Positions 33,220 through 45,660 of a stretch of DNA of 64,000 nt are shown piece after piece (positions within the stretch are counted from its first letter, which is position 1; each line of letters opens with the position of its first letter). The position numbers and the translations under genes were made by a program. Below the pieces are notes generated by a model. It saw only the letters and a program-made list of their open reading frames with translations. It was not told the DNA's origin and ran no database searches. This stretch comes from Paramacrobiotus metropolitanus. Its lineage: Eukaryota > Tardigrada > Eutardigrada > Parachela > Macrobiotidae. The stretch spans positions 1 to 64,000 of the forward strand of contig NW_026570400.1 in assembly GCF_019649055.1 (NCBI RefSeq). The letters run 5' to 3'.

Positions 33220-33990
33220 AGGTCAGTGATCTTCTCCAAACAGAAACTGTACATATACTTCGCTCCAACGTGTTTCGAAAATCAAAGTGCCAGTCCTCAT
33301 TGTATCCGGCATTTTCTGTCTGATTGCCGTACATGATTCGGCCCTGGATGATCGGCCGGGGTCCGATGTACAGTATGACGGTCCGCCGTGGTCGAACTCG
33401 ACCCTTACCCTCTCGTGCTGCGAACCGTGATCTCGGCCGCGCAGTAAACCGTAATAATTTTCCGTCAGAAACTCTGCCCGTTGGCATAGTTTACCTCCTA
33501 GTCCTGGATCACAGACCATTGGAGACTTCAAAAACTGATTTATACCATGTTCTACCTTGCGTTTTCTCTTCTTTGTTGGTGCCACCAAGCCAAACCCAGA
33601 AGGGGTAACGCAGCATAAATCATAGCATAAAATGATTTACCAGTACTACGATGTTTTATGGTGCGTTATCTCTTCTGGGTTTGGTGCCACTAAGCCCGTG
33701 AGAGGAGACCAAACCAGAAAGCAGTAGTACCATCAAATCTCTCACGTAGTACAACTTGACCGCGTCAACAAAGCTCTTGCTGTGCTATCTGCTTAACACC
33801 GCTTTGGTTAATCGGCTTAATGTGCCAGCGTCCTAAGTGTGCCAGAGAGAAGCCGCAATATACATCCAGCCGACGGAATCGTGCAGACAGATATTCCCTT
33901 ACTGCCCGTAAACCACGCAGTATCGGAGCAATTCTGAGCGATTCCAAGGCGGCGCGGTTCACGGGCAGTCAAGGATAGTATGCCGACCAC
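33220..33990. repeat. diverged segmental repeat, copy 1
   Basis: Blocks at 33296-33395 and 33822-33893 recur in the same order at 36330-36440 and 36663-36745 (for example ATACATCCAGCCG...AGACAGATATTCCCTT against AGACAGATTCCCTT). Open minus-strand frames in both copies share RPRRTVI and NQTENAG/DQTQNAG, so a decayed small gene or a transposon is possible. The region 34070-36250 holds nothing else I can support except repeat copy 3. Confidence 0.4.
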
Positions 33991-34007
33991 AATAATTGGA
34001 TAGTACA

Positions 34008-34069
34008 CAATAATTAGACTTAGCCAGTGTGATGAAGCGCTTCATTCCGCTGGATAAGTCTAATTATTG
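34008..34069. repeat. 62-bp near-perfect palindrome
   Basis: The arms CAATAATTAGACTTA and TAAGTCTAATTATTG are perfect; the inner part pairs through GATGAAGCGCTTCATT, with 27 of 31 positions matching overall. It would form a long hairpin with almost no loop. Probably a tiny MITE. Confidence 0.75.
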
Positions 34070-35639
34070 AGTAAAAATTGATCGTACTTCGTACGGTACA
34101 CCATCAATTACTTAAACCAGACTAGCTGGACTGTACTGATCAGTGCCGCTATAAGCAGAACGCGTATGCAGCCGAAGCTAAGTCGAGGATCTACGCAACC
34201 CGACAAGGAATCATGAAGGCAGGAATCACAAAACCCAAGAGTTTGTGAAAGCTGTGCCGCAGCTTTGCCGCAAAATCCGGTCTCTTCTGGTTCTGGTCAT
34301 GATAGCCATGTCTCGTTTAGATGGCGATAAAGGAAAACACAGCAACGAATCCTGTACGCGTATGGAAGTATCGCTTTAAAAACGACAAATGTAAAGTATA
34401 CAGTGCTGGTTTGAAGGAAGTAATAATCATTCCATGATCAGCTCTGTTCGACGTCGCATTGACCACGCAAGTGGAGATTTTCTTGAAGACTAAAATCCAA
34501 TTCGTCTAAGCAACGATTCTCTACTGGTAACGACTTCATATAGTGAACCCTAACTTTCCAAATTTTCAAAAAGAAAAGTAAAATTTTCAGTTGTCAAGTG
34601 GTCCAAACTACTAAGCACTGCAAATGCGAAGACGGACACTTGAAAGAATATTTAGAAAAACACTCATGCCGTCAAACATGCTGACCATAATAATTACGAA
34701 CCACTTCCCGTCTGCTATAGGCTGTCAGCACGTGCTCTGTACTTTACGATGTCCTTTGTGTCGTTTGTCGTGTCGGCAGATTACCCACATACATCCGTAC
34801 AACAGTACGTGCGTACCTATAGAATTTTGACCTTTTACTATCGGAATTAGGCTCCCCCAATGGTCACTCAAAAGCTTGTTATCTTGGATGATATAGGATT
34901 AACACTGGTTGGCTGATTACCACGGGCTTGGTGCTTGTTTTGCAGTAACACGCTTTGGGACGACAGCATCCAGGCGCCGGTGATCAAAAGCACATCAATA
35001 TGATTTAATGTAAACCCTCCTGAAAACAAAAAAACATATTTTACGCTGCATTATTACTGATTGACTGTAAGAATTTCGACAAAGCGTATTCGTTTTCGTT
35101 CTGACAAAACTGCAGTCCGTACGAGTACAGTATGCAAATTCCCAGCGTTTACTTTTAGTAGTTGTAAGCCAATATTTCATCCGTGCTCACTGCTCATCTT
35201 GTATATATAGTAACGATCGTAACTATGTAACGCCGTTTTGGTCAATTATCGCTTTTTTGTAACTATTCTTTCGCTGCTGCTTAGGCTTATACAGACTCGA
35301 ATAGAGTGGGAGCTTTTCATTTTCGACACGGCATGAGTTGTACAACTGTAATCAAAGGTATGTATTTTGTATTTTGTGCGTACATTTACAAGATAACACT
35401 CATTCGTACCGCTTCATCGTGCCGGCCGTGGAATAAAAATGTAGTGTCAACGGTTTGTGCTGCACATGATTCACGGAATGACAACACAGTCACACACTTA
35501 AAGACCCATAAAAAAGTGAGCGGGTCGGGCACAAAGGACCTGTACGGCGGCTACCAGGGACCGAGGAGGAGGCGGCCGTGGTTGGTCGAGATAAAGTGGT
35601 TGTACAAATGTATGAGAACGCTTTCCGAAAGAATGTTAT

Positions 35640-35725
35640 GAAACAAGCGAAAGTTCTTGTACTTAATGTACGTGTACACGAATTAATTGGCACCATGTAT
35701 TCGGGCCACTTCTCTTAACGACTGT
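35640..35725 (+). repeat. dispersed repeat with ATGTACCGGGCCA core, copy 3
   Basis: Core variant ATGTATTCGGGCCA at 35693-35706, preceded by CGAAAGTTCTTGTAC and GTACACGAATTAATTGG. Confidence 0.45.
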
Positions 35726-36279
35726 CGAGTGGGAGAGTACGCAGGGCCGTTCAGAAACTGAGAGTAACAAAACTATTTTGGCCGTGACCACTGTCCAGCG
35801 AAAAATTGTACAAACGTGCTGACTTCCTCTTTCACTAACGCTCTGTGAAGACCGAGATTACTCGGGTAAAGATTGACGGATGAAAATGTTAATGTGGATT
35901 TAATGGTGCTCGTTACCTAAAAATGCTTAATTGCAAAATACAAATGTGTAACAGCCGAGTATTATACAGTGCTACGCCTACAGTATACAAATATAAGTAC
36001 TTCGTGGTAAGTCATCCTGTAAGAGTCAGTAATAAGGTGTTGTACTGTTTCACATCATATGATATAGTTGCAGAAGCTGGTGTCAGCTTTCTCATTACTT
36101 TTGAGTGAAGTGGATGTCGGAGCGACGACTGTACTGAGTCAGTACTTAGTAGACGCTTCGGGACGCCACTCTAAACGTTTTTACTGGAACATCCAGCGGC
36201 CCTGCACTATATAAAATTTCAATATTATGATCGTCGGAGCGCATATTTAAAAAGTAAGTTTTTAAGCCATTATAAGTAC

Positions 36280-36830
36280 TTCATGTCTTCAGCTCGGTGG
36301 ACCAGGACTGCCACCTTCATTTTCAAACACACCTGAGCCGGCATTTTCCGACACCCGGTATTGCACCCGGCATTTTGTGTTTGATCGTCGTACATTGTTC
36401 GGCCCCCATTGATGACGGTCCGCCGTGGTCGAGAGGAACTTGGTTTGATCATTCGCACGAAGTACACGGTGTACTAGCTACATAAGAGATGGCCAAACCA
36501 CGTTTCTCGCCCCGATCAAGCCAAGTTGATACACCATAACCGCGTCAACAGTGTTGACTCAACACAGCTCTGGCTGTTATCTGATTTGGGTGATCGGCTG
36601 CCTTCGTCGTATGATATCAGTGCATATGCATAGGAAGGTGGTAGTCGATCACCCCAATCAGTGCTGGCATGCCAGCGCCCTTGGTGCGCCAGACATCTTT
36701 AAAGCCGCAGTAATACATCCAGCCGGCAGAATCTGCAGACAGATTCCCTTTATAATGTAGAAATGGAATTTATGATTTATAAGGGGAATCTGTCTGCACG
36801 ATTCCGCGATTCGCCGACCCCTGTTCAGCC
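36280..36830. repeat. diverged segmental repeat, copy 2, with terminal hairpin
   Basis: Second copy of the 33.2-34.0 kb segment. At 36724-36806 it contains a hairpin: arms GCAGACAGATTCCCTTTATAA (36734-36754) and its reverse complement (36777-36797), one mismatch. Nothing else is supported in 36830-37430. Confidence 0.45.
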
Positions 36831-37431
36831 CGCTTCCTGCTTCCTCATGCTCACCGCGCACATCAGATCGCCGAGAGTGCCATCTTCTCAGCAGCCGGGG
36901 ATCCAGTTCCCCCAGTGGATTCCGGAAGCGGTAACATGAAGAGATCTATGTTCTTTGTAAGGGCTGCATGTGCAAAGGGCTAAGTTTGCACTTTTTGTCG
37001 CACTGCGAAGATGTCAGTTATTTCCTCTGCACAAGACTGTTCTTAATCGAAACATGGGTATTAGTAGTGACTTTAGTGTGCGCTGATAAGTGATAAAAAT
37101 GAATGTCCGTTCTGTGTGTCTTTTCTTATCTGTTTTAATTAATTCATGGTGCACCGTATTGATGATACATGGCGTAGACTCAGGAAACACCGCAAGAGTG
37201 ATTCATGAAACATCTACCACAGTTTGATGCAATAAATTCACTTGTATGGCTTGCAAAATTCAAAAGACCCACTTTATAAAAATCTGTGTTGCCATCGTTG
37301 GACGGTGAATTCTTAGTACCCATTTTTGAAAAATAAAACACATTACCGGTAATACCAAAATTCTTTGTAATGGCCAACTCACAGTTGTATACTTTTATCT
37401 GTAGGTCATTAATTTTCATTTGTACCTAGCA

Positions 37432-37613
37432 CAAGCTCGCCCGGAAACAAGAACTAAAGTGTAAACGGGGAAAGTTGTACCAGCCGGTACAACTACGTAG
37501 TGCGAACATGTGCGCCTGTTCGCACTACGCACATGGCAAATGTGGCTGAGACGCGCATGTGTGCCTGCGTCTGTTCCTGTACACACTTTCTCTCTTGTTT
37601 CCGGACGGGCTTG
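37432..37613. mobile_element. 182-bp MITE with 21-bp terminal inverted repeats
   Basis: The ends are CAAGCTCGCCCGGAAACAAG and, reversed, CAAGCCCGTCCGGAAACAAG. The interior holds smaller palindromes (CCAGCCGG, ACTACGTAGT, GTGCGAACATG...CTGTTCGCAC). There is no coding capacity. TACCTA occurs just outside both ends but not flush, so a target duplication is uncertain. Confidence 0.7.
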
Positions 37614-38292
37614 TAGTACCTACTGAGTACTGTCTACTGTCGTACACAGAACTACGATACACAGAACTACGTGCACAGAACTACGATTAAAGTGGAGATC
37701 TCCTCAAGTTGGCGTGATAAAGTTATTGTTTTTCTTCGGAGTATTTTTGTAAATGTCAGATGCGCGATCATTATTTGGCAGCTCCGAATACAGATACGTA
37801 ATTCTAGGAGTACAAACTAGTTCTCACGCCGTGTCAAAACCTCCCGCCTTACGAGTAGTCTGTACAGTATAAGCAGAAACGACACAATATACCGCATAAA
37901 AGCGCTGACCAACTAAACGGCTCCGGCTGCTGCTGCAATTCGAGGTTCGCTTCCTTGATATTTCCTTGATATCGTTGTATTGTACATATTGTTGTAAGTA
38001 TCTGTATTGTACATACTGTTGCTGCTGTTGTCGCAGAAAAAGCGCGCTTTTACAGAGTACATGGCAGTAGTGGGCTAGGAGTTACCTAATACTCATAACG
38101 GTCCTCATACTCATAATCCTACCCATATCTCATGATCGGTAAATGATGATGATCGTAAATCACACTCATAATGAATGTCATAATCATACTTCGCAAGTTC
38201 GCTCCTACCGATCTTCAGATTTTTGCTTATAATCATAACTCCCGTACCACTATTAATACCAGTGCTTAGTGTTGCTCAGGGCGACTTTCGCT

Positions 38293-38466
38293 GATTCACT
38301 TGGATACACACGCTGTGATGCTGGATTCACCGTGGTGTGCACCTACAGACTCTGTAGATTCACCGGAATTCACTGGGATTCACTAGCAAAACATATGGTA
38401 AAAGCTAACGATTATTCTGCAACCAGGATTCACTTGGATACAAACGCTGTGATGCTGGATTCACCG
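38293..38466 (+). repeat. two tandem copies of a GATTCACTTGGATAC repeat
   Basis: A 40-base unit (GATTCACTTGGATACAMACG followed by CTGTGATGCTGGATTCACCG) occurs at 38293-38332 and 38427-38466. Shorter GGATTCACCGGG pieces lie between and after. There is no gene in 37620-38290. Confidence 0.65.
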
Positions 38467-38624
38467 CGGGGCATCTTGATTAACCGGGATTCACCGGGAT
38501 GTGCTTGCTCTTTCATGTGAATGAGGTCTTTCAATATGTGCTTAACTGCATCTCTCTTTTGGACTATCGTTATGTTTCACGAATGTATCGGTTATGTTGC
38601 AAGTTACATGAATGTAGCGAACGT

Positions 38625-38890
38625 TCCCGTGGATGTACACAAAATTTGGTGCTATGTACCGGGCCAAATTGTAGCAGTAGGTACACATATAGGGGGCCAA
38701 ACTAAACGTGTTCCACGGTTTCCGGCTACTGCTGCCGTCACCCGGCTGGAGTTTTACGTTGTGGCTGAACATGGCGCTTATGTACCGCGCCAGATTTAAC
38801 CATATGTATTGCCGTAACGTCACACTCCAGGCGGGTGACGGCAGCAATACAGGGAAACCGTGGAACACGCTTAGTTTTGCCCCTTATATA
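38625..38890. mobile_element. imperfect palindromic element containing two ATGTACCGGGCCA cores
   Basis: The left arm 38694-38762 (CCAAACTAAACGTGTTCCAC...TGCTGCCGTCACCCG) pairs with 38816-38885 read backwards. Cores of the dispersed repeat lie at 38653-38665 and 38780-38792. It looks like a foldback arrangement of the same repeat family seen at 3.9, 25.3 and 35.7 kb. Confidence 0.6.
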
Positions 38891-39683
38891 CGGTACATGC
38901 AATTACTTAGAATAAATCCATCATTGAATTGATCTGACTTCTCTAAAAAAAGGTGAGCAATGTTGTTTGCACAGGGGCTTGCGACTGTCCGAATTCTACG
39001 GTCAAATACGTGCTCAGAAAATGATATATCATTTTCTCTACCGTTCTCTTTACTGTACAGATATTATCTGTATCTGTAAAGTAATCGGCAAATTTAATTG
39101 AAGAACCACACGAAGACGTATAACTGAATGTCCATATCACCGGTAATTTTGTTAGAGTTTCGTTGAAACTTTCTTATTTTTATTCAACAGTGCTTGTTAT
39201 ATATACCATTCCGATGCTCCATATATGGAAATATGGAAATTGTATAAATTTGTTACAAAAATGTTTAATAAGCACAAATCGATCTTTCTCTAAACAATTA
39301 ACATAAGCTAGCCATAGCGTACACATCATGAAAAGAAAACCCTCCTGCTTGCAGATTTGTAAAAAATCTCTAATGTCGTCATCGTGACGTTTAGACTTTA
39401 GACGTCGCTGGCAACGTACGGATTTTCTATCACATATGGATTCTGCCGGACGACCACACTGAACAGCGATCTCGATGCCTTAAAGTATACTGTACGTACT
39501 GCACTCGTTATCTAGCAAACAAAAACTGGCACGTATATATCCTGGATCTATTAGCGCAGTTCTGGTGGAGTGTAGTGGTTCACAAGAGAAGGGCTGCTTA
39601 CTTATAAAAAGCTTTACAATGCAGTACGACAAAATTCGTCAGTGCAGAAAGTGTTAACTGTCCATCTCGTACGGTTCGCCCAA

Positions 39684-40655
39684 ATCCATTAAGGCCATGG
39701 CTAGTTCGGCTTTATTCATAACAGGCCATTTTGCAGAAGTAAGGCGCTTTACAGATTGAAGACTGCTCTATCCGATGGTAAAAACATTGAAGTGATAAAA
39801 ATCCAGGGTTATGAAATATAAATTTTTTAAGTTAGCTGCCTTAACTGAGTAACGATGCTAGCAGTGACTGGCCCGGCTCACCATTACGAACGCATATGCA
39901 AGTTAGCGCACCTGCGATGAAATCAATGGAGAGCACAGAATCGGGCTACGCATCTTTTGTTCTACTGCCAGCCATAACACAGCACTGGTCAGCGGAATCA
40001 AAGCAAACACCGAAAGACAATAGATTTTGATCACACTCAAGTGTGGTAAGAAGCGGGCAATGGCTGTCTGGATAGTCACTATGGTTTGATATGTGTGGTG
40101 GGCTGAAACAGTCAACATGCCCATGAGTGATATAAACTTGCATGAACTTTCGAAGGCTACCGTTCAAATTGCACCAGATAAAGTTTGAAAACTAACTCCT
40201 AATTCAGGCGATCTAACATAATTTTTAAACTTGATGCATTGGGTGTGGAAATGCCTTAGAAGTATAATTAGAGCGATTTTGAAAAAAATGTTATAACTCA
40301 AGTTATTTACGAAAATCGAAACCCTAAATGTGTTTTTTAAGTTTGTGAAGTTTACAAAATTTTTTCAAAAAAGCTCTAACAAGGTGCAGGAGGACTACGT
40401 TTACGATTTTCTGGGTGGTCTATCTAAAATTCTGTGTGGTTGCCTGAAGACTAGTTAATTTTTTAGCGTGATTTATTCAGTTCACATTTTAAACTGTGTG
40501 TTTAAAGCCAATCTTTCCGGTTTTAAGTTGTGAATTTTTCTCAATTTAAACTGGATATAACAAAGTATCAAAAAAAAGAAAATACGATTTCAAGAAACTT
40601 AAAAAACCGACCTTCTTCATCTGAATAAAGCCAAACTAGCCATGGCCTTAAAGTG
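39684..40655. mobile_element. possible element with ~40-bp inverted ends
   Basis: CATTAAGGCCATGGCTAGTT...GGCTTTATTCAT at 39684-39723 has its inverse at 40617-40655. About 890 bases lie between, with no recognised protein. The two may be ends of a non-autonomous element or two unrelated insertions in opposite orientation. Confidence 0.35.
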
Positions 40656-40789
40656 TAACACGGTGGGTGTAGCAACATCAGCTAGAGCAGCGTTATTGGA
40701 CGGTTGCAGGAGCTTCCGTAATATAATGCAGTTGCCATTAAGATTCAAAGAAAGCACCAAAAAAACAGTGCTCACCATAATCCTGCTCT

Positions 40790-40915
40790 TCCGGTGAAGA
40801 ATTTTTGCTCTGATCTTTTTTAGGAAAAATTTCATGATCGATCAGTGTGGTTCTATCATCTTCACGGGTGTCCATCGACTGTTCGATAATGCCTACAGTA
40901 TGCTTTCGACATCGA
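40790..40915 (-). pseudogene. relic of the Ig-gene second exon
   Basis: The minus strand contains DTREDDRT... and TCTTCACCGGAAGAGC blocks matching the 5' part of exon 2 of the Ig gene (27540-27668), including GATGATAGAA and the GCTCTTCC block. The Ig cysteine/tryptophan part is missing. Confidence 0.5.
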
Positions 40916-40959
40916 GAAAAAAAATAAAAACATGAAGGTCATCTTTCGCGCTATGTAAT

Positions 40960-41290
40960 ACAAGGAAACACAATACTTGTACCTGTAGTAATAAGCGTTA
41001 GTCATTATCACATGAACAGGTAGAAAGGAAGTCAGTATTTTTTTATTACGGTTGCGAAAAGTTGATTTTACGGTTTACCTATGTAAAAAAGGGAGGGAGA
41101 CGATCGCGCTGGTGTCGATGCGTACTGTATAACCAAAAAACACTTACTATGTAAAGTAGTTATCAAATTACTGAAAATTTTCGAAAAATAAACCGTGGGG
41201 AAAGGAAAGCACCGACTTTTACGCACGTATGGCCTATTGGCTATTGATATCGTTGGTAACTGCTAACTACGTATATCGCAACCGTGAAAT
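40960..41290 (+). repeat. ~330-bp dispersed repeat, plus copy
   Basis: Matches 49870-50190 in inverse orientation: the AGGGAGGGAGACGATCGCGC block, the AAAGTTGATTTTACG/CGAAAAGTTGG block, and GTGGGGAAAGGAAAGCACCG. The pair flanks the F-box-like and retrotransposon region about 9 kb apart. Confidence 0.6.
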
Positions 41291-41379
41291 AAGAGCAGGA
41301 AAGCGAAAGCCGTTTCAAACAAATTAGGAGAATTCAAGTTTAGTTTATTTTGCGAATTAGTTTTAATTTTAAGAGAATT

Positions 41380-41470
41380 CTAGGAGAATTCTACTACGAG
41401 AGGAATAAATGAACATTCTAGGAGTATGAGAGGAATGTAAAATGTTCATTCATTCCTCTCGTTCTCCTAG
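41380..41470. repeat. hairpin of the CTAGGAGAA...CCTCTCG type
   Basis: The left arm 41380-41417 (CTAGGAGAATTC...GAGAGGAATAAATGAACATT) pairs with the right arm 41440-41470 (AATGTTCATTCATTCCTCTC, then GTTCTCCTAG). A further GAATTCTAGGAGAATTC palindrome overlaps its left end. No gene is supported in 41470-43440. Confidence 0.6.
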
Positions 41471-43443
41471 AGCAATGTCTGAACGAAACATGACCACCGT
41501 ATGTGTGCTTGAACACGTATAAAAAATAATATACGAGTAATTATTAAAGCTTATTATTACAAAGTAGCCTCCCGCCTTCGGCGGTCGGCACGTTTGCAGT
41601 ACTGGACGTTTGAAGGCTTAGAAAATCGGATTTTTTTGAACAGTTACGTTTATACAGTACGTTGGCTTATGTTGTTATTTTGCTTTTCAGTACATTGGCT
41701 TTTGTTTCACAGCCTTCGGACAAATACTTCGGCAAATAGTTTACACACAATCGTCCAGTCCCCGAGGTTAAAAACATACTTAATTTTCCCTGCAGAGCAT
41801 TCAGCGCTCGGTCTCACACATATAGATACACTTTATACATACTGTACTCGCGTACTCCTGCGCATGTGCTGACTTGTAATATTATACAGTCGCCATGCGC
41901 TTCCTGTCTGCACTGAAGTTGGATGTCATCAGTCTATTTGTAGTCGGTATCAAAGCGCTGCACTGATCAACCGAACGCAAGGGTCAAAAAGGCTGTTCGC
42001 TTTCCTGTAGCATATACATATGCTGCGTACCATTTGCGTACCACTTGTTTATAGTGCGGAGCGTATTATTTTAATTTTCCTGTCAGCCGCTCCAGAATTG
42101 ATTACGTTAGCTAGCTAGAAAATCACAGCCCCCAATGTTTTTAGGAAGTCCAAACGGGACAGCTGTTTCCCGATCTAAAAATAATTAGTCATTTCGGCAA
42201 TCTCAGCCTTCTCACGTGCATAATATTATAAGAAAATCATTGATTTTCCTGTGAGGCCAAGTACAGATACTGAGGTACGTGAGATTGTAACAAATAATAA
42301 TTATTGCACGCAGTACAGCGTACATAGTAATATTATTTATCGCGCTACTATAATAGCGTTACTTAGTCTTAGAAATTAAATTAAGAGATTCTCAGGTGTC
42401 GATATTATTACAGTAACTGTAGCTCTGTAAGTAATCGATTTCTTAGAGAATTAAGAGCTGACTATTGTGAACTGGTGTGAGCAACGTGCCATTCTGAAGT
42501 TATAATATGGAAGTCGCAGTTTTCAAAAGTTTATCATTTATGAGGCTGCCAGTGCCAAGTTCCAGCGGTGAAAACACAAACGAAAAATTTTTATGAACAA
42601 TGAGTGGCTTAAAACTTTATTGCGCAGGGCATGTGTAATAATTATCCCCTGAGCCTATCTACTAGATTGTTAAATGGTAAATTTGAATTGCAAGCTTTGA
42701 ATTACCAGTGTAACTATCTGTATTTTCCTTTTCTTGCCAGTGCTTTTAAATCGCGCGGACTAGATCGATGGCAGATAGGTCTTAATTAAAACTTTAAAAG
42801 AAAGCGGGAATGACGATGTAGCCTAATCTACTAGCACTGGCACAGATAATACTTAAAAACTTAAATAATACAATGTTAACACAAATAAATATAAAAAAGT
42901 CTTTTTTTTGTTCTGTGTGAACATCAAGTTTTACTTGTCTTTCAATTATCGTTTGTTTGCAAATACCGCTAATACCCCCAGATCTCCGATTTATCATAAC
43001 AAACAAGTTATGCGCGCTAATCTGACGATAACGTACGATTTTCCCATAAGGGACTGAACGTACGTATAGGTAGAAACTTCAAGTACAGTATTCTGTACTT
43101 ATGTTGGGTCAAACTTTATTTTATTTTATTTCAAAAACTCGAACTTCATTTACAGCGTACAGGACAGATAAAAAATAGTTAATCACAACAACAAAATCTC
43201 ATGTACGCTGCCAGTGCCGTTCCATCTGTTTTTCCGAGTACGGAAGCGGCGTTGATTAGTAAGGAACAGTTTAAAACAAACAGGCCGTCGTCCGCAACCG
43301 GTACCTCAGCCACTTTAACAATAGCCATTGTTATCTCGACTTATTAACTACCAACAAGTGCAGTGTGCGTGAAATTTAAATATGATTGGTAATTTGGTAG
43401 TCATCATGTTGCTTGGCGGGCTTTCTGTAGGTTTGAGCAGGCA

Positions 43444-44330
43444 ATGGACGCCGAGGCCGCACCGATGCCTCCTTTCCGGCCATTCCGCCGGCTGCTATCT
43501 GGCGCCAATCAGATGAGCTACCAAAACACAGTTGCAGTTTGTGACAAAAGTGATGTTTTGCTGGGATTTATTCAAGACATCAACGGCGACCAAGTGTTCG
43601 TTGATTTCGACTCGAACAAGGTCAAACCCGGGTGGGTTGATGCAGCGCTGGTTTACCCGATGCCATGGTACAATCACGTCGACAATCACCAGCGCGACAA
43701 ATCTGTTTACGCGGCACTCCGCGACGAAGACGACGGTCCATTCCGGTTCAAGTCGGTTTTTATAATATTTGCTGTTGCGGCATGTAACCAGTGCTGTATG
43801 TATTACGTCGAGACAACTGTCCACAGCGGTGGTTCAACCAGCGCTCGAATCGAACTGATCGATCGCCGCCAGATTCTCGGCTTGGAATGGTTCACTGAGC
43901 CGGCGTTGTGGTACCGCAACAGCGGACTGGGTTATGCGAAATATTGCATTTCCATTGGTACAGCCAATCAAAAGTGCTTGACCAACCGGCCGACAAATCG
44001 CGCGTGATTAAGCATTTTCGCGAAGCTTTTGAGGGCGATCCGGCGCTTTCAGACCTCACAGATTGCTGTCGGTTTCACCTGCGCATCGAAGCGGGCGGCT
44101 GCATGTTTGTGGTCATCGGCGTCGGAACGAGCGCGGATGTGCAGCAGAGGACAATGTCAAAGCTGTGTACGGTAGTGGAGAGGCACCTAGCGACCCGAGC
44201 CGACTTACTCCCGATTTGTTTTGATAATGACTCCACCAGCGAAACGGATATCAACACGTCAGGTAGGCGGAAACTGCGCGAGGTGACACCGAGACAGCTA
44301 CTTTGTAACCACCATAAAATGAACAAATAA
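43444..44330 (+). pseudogene. F-box-like lineage family, N-terminal part with one-base frameshift
   Basis: The frame from 43444 reads MPPFRPFRRLLSGANQMSYQ...VAVCDKSDVLLGFIQDINGD and RDEDDGPFRFKS up to AKYCISIGTANQK at about 43972. There the frame changes by one base, and the next frame continues VLDQPADKSRVIKHFREAFE...CCRFHLRIEAGGCMFVVIGV up to TAA at 44328-44330. The two halves read as one protein apart from the missing base at CAAAAG|TGC. From memory this resembles the N-terminal half of a large tardigrade protein family whose C-terminal half looks like the intact gene at 47670. No domain of known function is evident. It could instead be a sequencing error; if so the protein ends after HHKMNK. 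Confidence 0.6.
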
Positions 44331-44656
44331 TAGGCCGAATTCGGCCCAGTATTTGTTCCTTTTATGGTCGATACTCGCTATGATTTATCATAAAAATCTT
44401 ACAAGTTAGTTATCCCGATCTTAGTGAGCGATGTAGTGTGTTATTCCTTTTAAAGAAATCACTGTAGGCTACCCACTAGTCCATCTCCGCTTACTACAGA
44501 CACCCCGTTTCGCGTGCCTATTTTACCGCCCTGTTTTATAGGGCCCATGCTTACACAGTACAGATATACGTAGATAGTAACAAGTGTATTAACATCGTTC
44601 AAGCAAAAATCAAATAATACAAACACAGACAAAAAAAGAAATGCAGTTTTCACATG

Positions 44657-45590
44657 CTATAACAAGAAAATTTCCTCTAACTTCTCCTGATCCGGTATTG
44701 TGCCCATAACGCACATAGCGTTTCCTCTTTGAATCTGTATGGAGATCCGCTGCCGGAAAAATTCTTTCGCGCGTGGTTGCCCGGTAGTGGTCGCGATGAG
44801 CTGTCCGGTTTTATCGACCAGCATCTTAGCTCCGTCGCCCAAAGGTCCGTATGTTTCAAAGGCAGCGGCAACAAAATTGTACCTTGGCTGAAGCCACGCA
44901 TGTTTTGCGAGCTTTTTTGCTTCGGCTAGTTCCGCTGCGGCACCGACATTGACGGCTGTACGGTCGAGATATGAAGTTGCCAGAGTGTCCACACAGGTTA
45001 CGTCTATTGCGAGTGGTTTACCACGTTCCCAGGGGACAAGCGTAACTACATCCGGTCTTTTGTTACCTACTAAGGCCAATCCTTTCGGCTCCACTCTGGC
45101 AGGGAAACCACCCGTCGTTAACGCGCGAGCGAACTCCTTGCTGATGCCATCATGTCTGGGTAGTCGTCCGGCTGATCGTTTGCACCGCAGTCCATGTCTC
45201 CCGAACTCGTCTACCCATTCGCCGCATTTACATTCATGGGGAGTTACAATAGAGCACCTAAACGTAGAGCGACGCTGGTCTGAAAATCGATATTTTCCAG
45301 CAGATTACCTAGGCAAGCAGCCGGCAATGCGTGAATCCAATAACCCGATTCTGGTGTTGACACCGTCAAGTGTGCGACTTCTGGCAGAGACACGGAGTGC
45401 TGAAAGGTCAGAAAGTGCACGCAAGGACGCAGGAGTGTCCCAGGCTTTTTGGATGCCGTGGAGGGGTTCAGCTGGCACATCATTCAAGCCGGTAAGCAAC
45501 TTCCAAGCCAAAGTTGCGGAAGTTGTGTCGGTCGGTGGTAGAAAAGGGCATAATTTGGAGATAAGCGGGCGCACAGAGGAAGCCGATGCC
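44657..45590 (-). mobile_element. non-LTR retrotransposon 3' fragment A (endonuclease-like C-terminus)
   Basis: Minus-strand pieces read PLHGIQKAWDTPA, then SGYWIHALPAACLG...VALRLGALL, then PHECKCGEWVDEFGRHGLRC and a 145-aa frame with KRPDVVTLVPW...LAIDVTCVDTLATSYLD...EAKKLAKH...FFRQRISIQIQRGNAM. This is the common retrotransposon tail with a zinc-knuckle-like C-x-C...H..C and a PD...DVT pair, as in restriction-like endonucleases of some non-LTR elements. Frame changes near 45245 and 45300 show decay. The reverse transcriptase itself is absent. Confidence 0.75.
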
Positions 45591-45660
45591 AAGTAGGCTT
45601 ATATTTATATTATAAGTACTGTATTTACACTGTACTGTAGGCCCATGCTTATATTATAAG

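Noticed and set aside
44949-45596. 215-aa plus-strand frame
   Set aside because: Antisense to the retrotransposon fragment, whose minus-strand peptides match a known element type.
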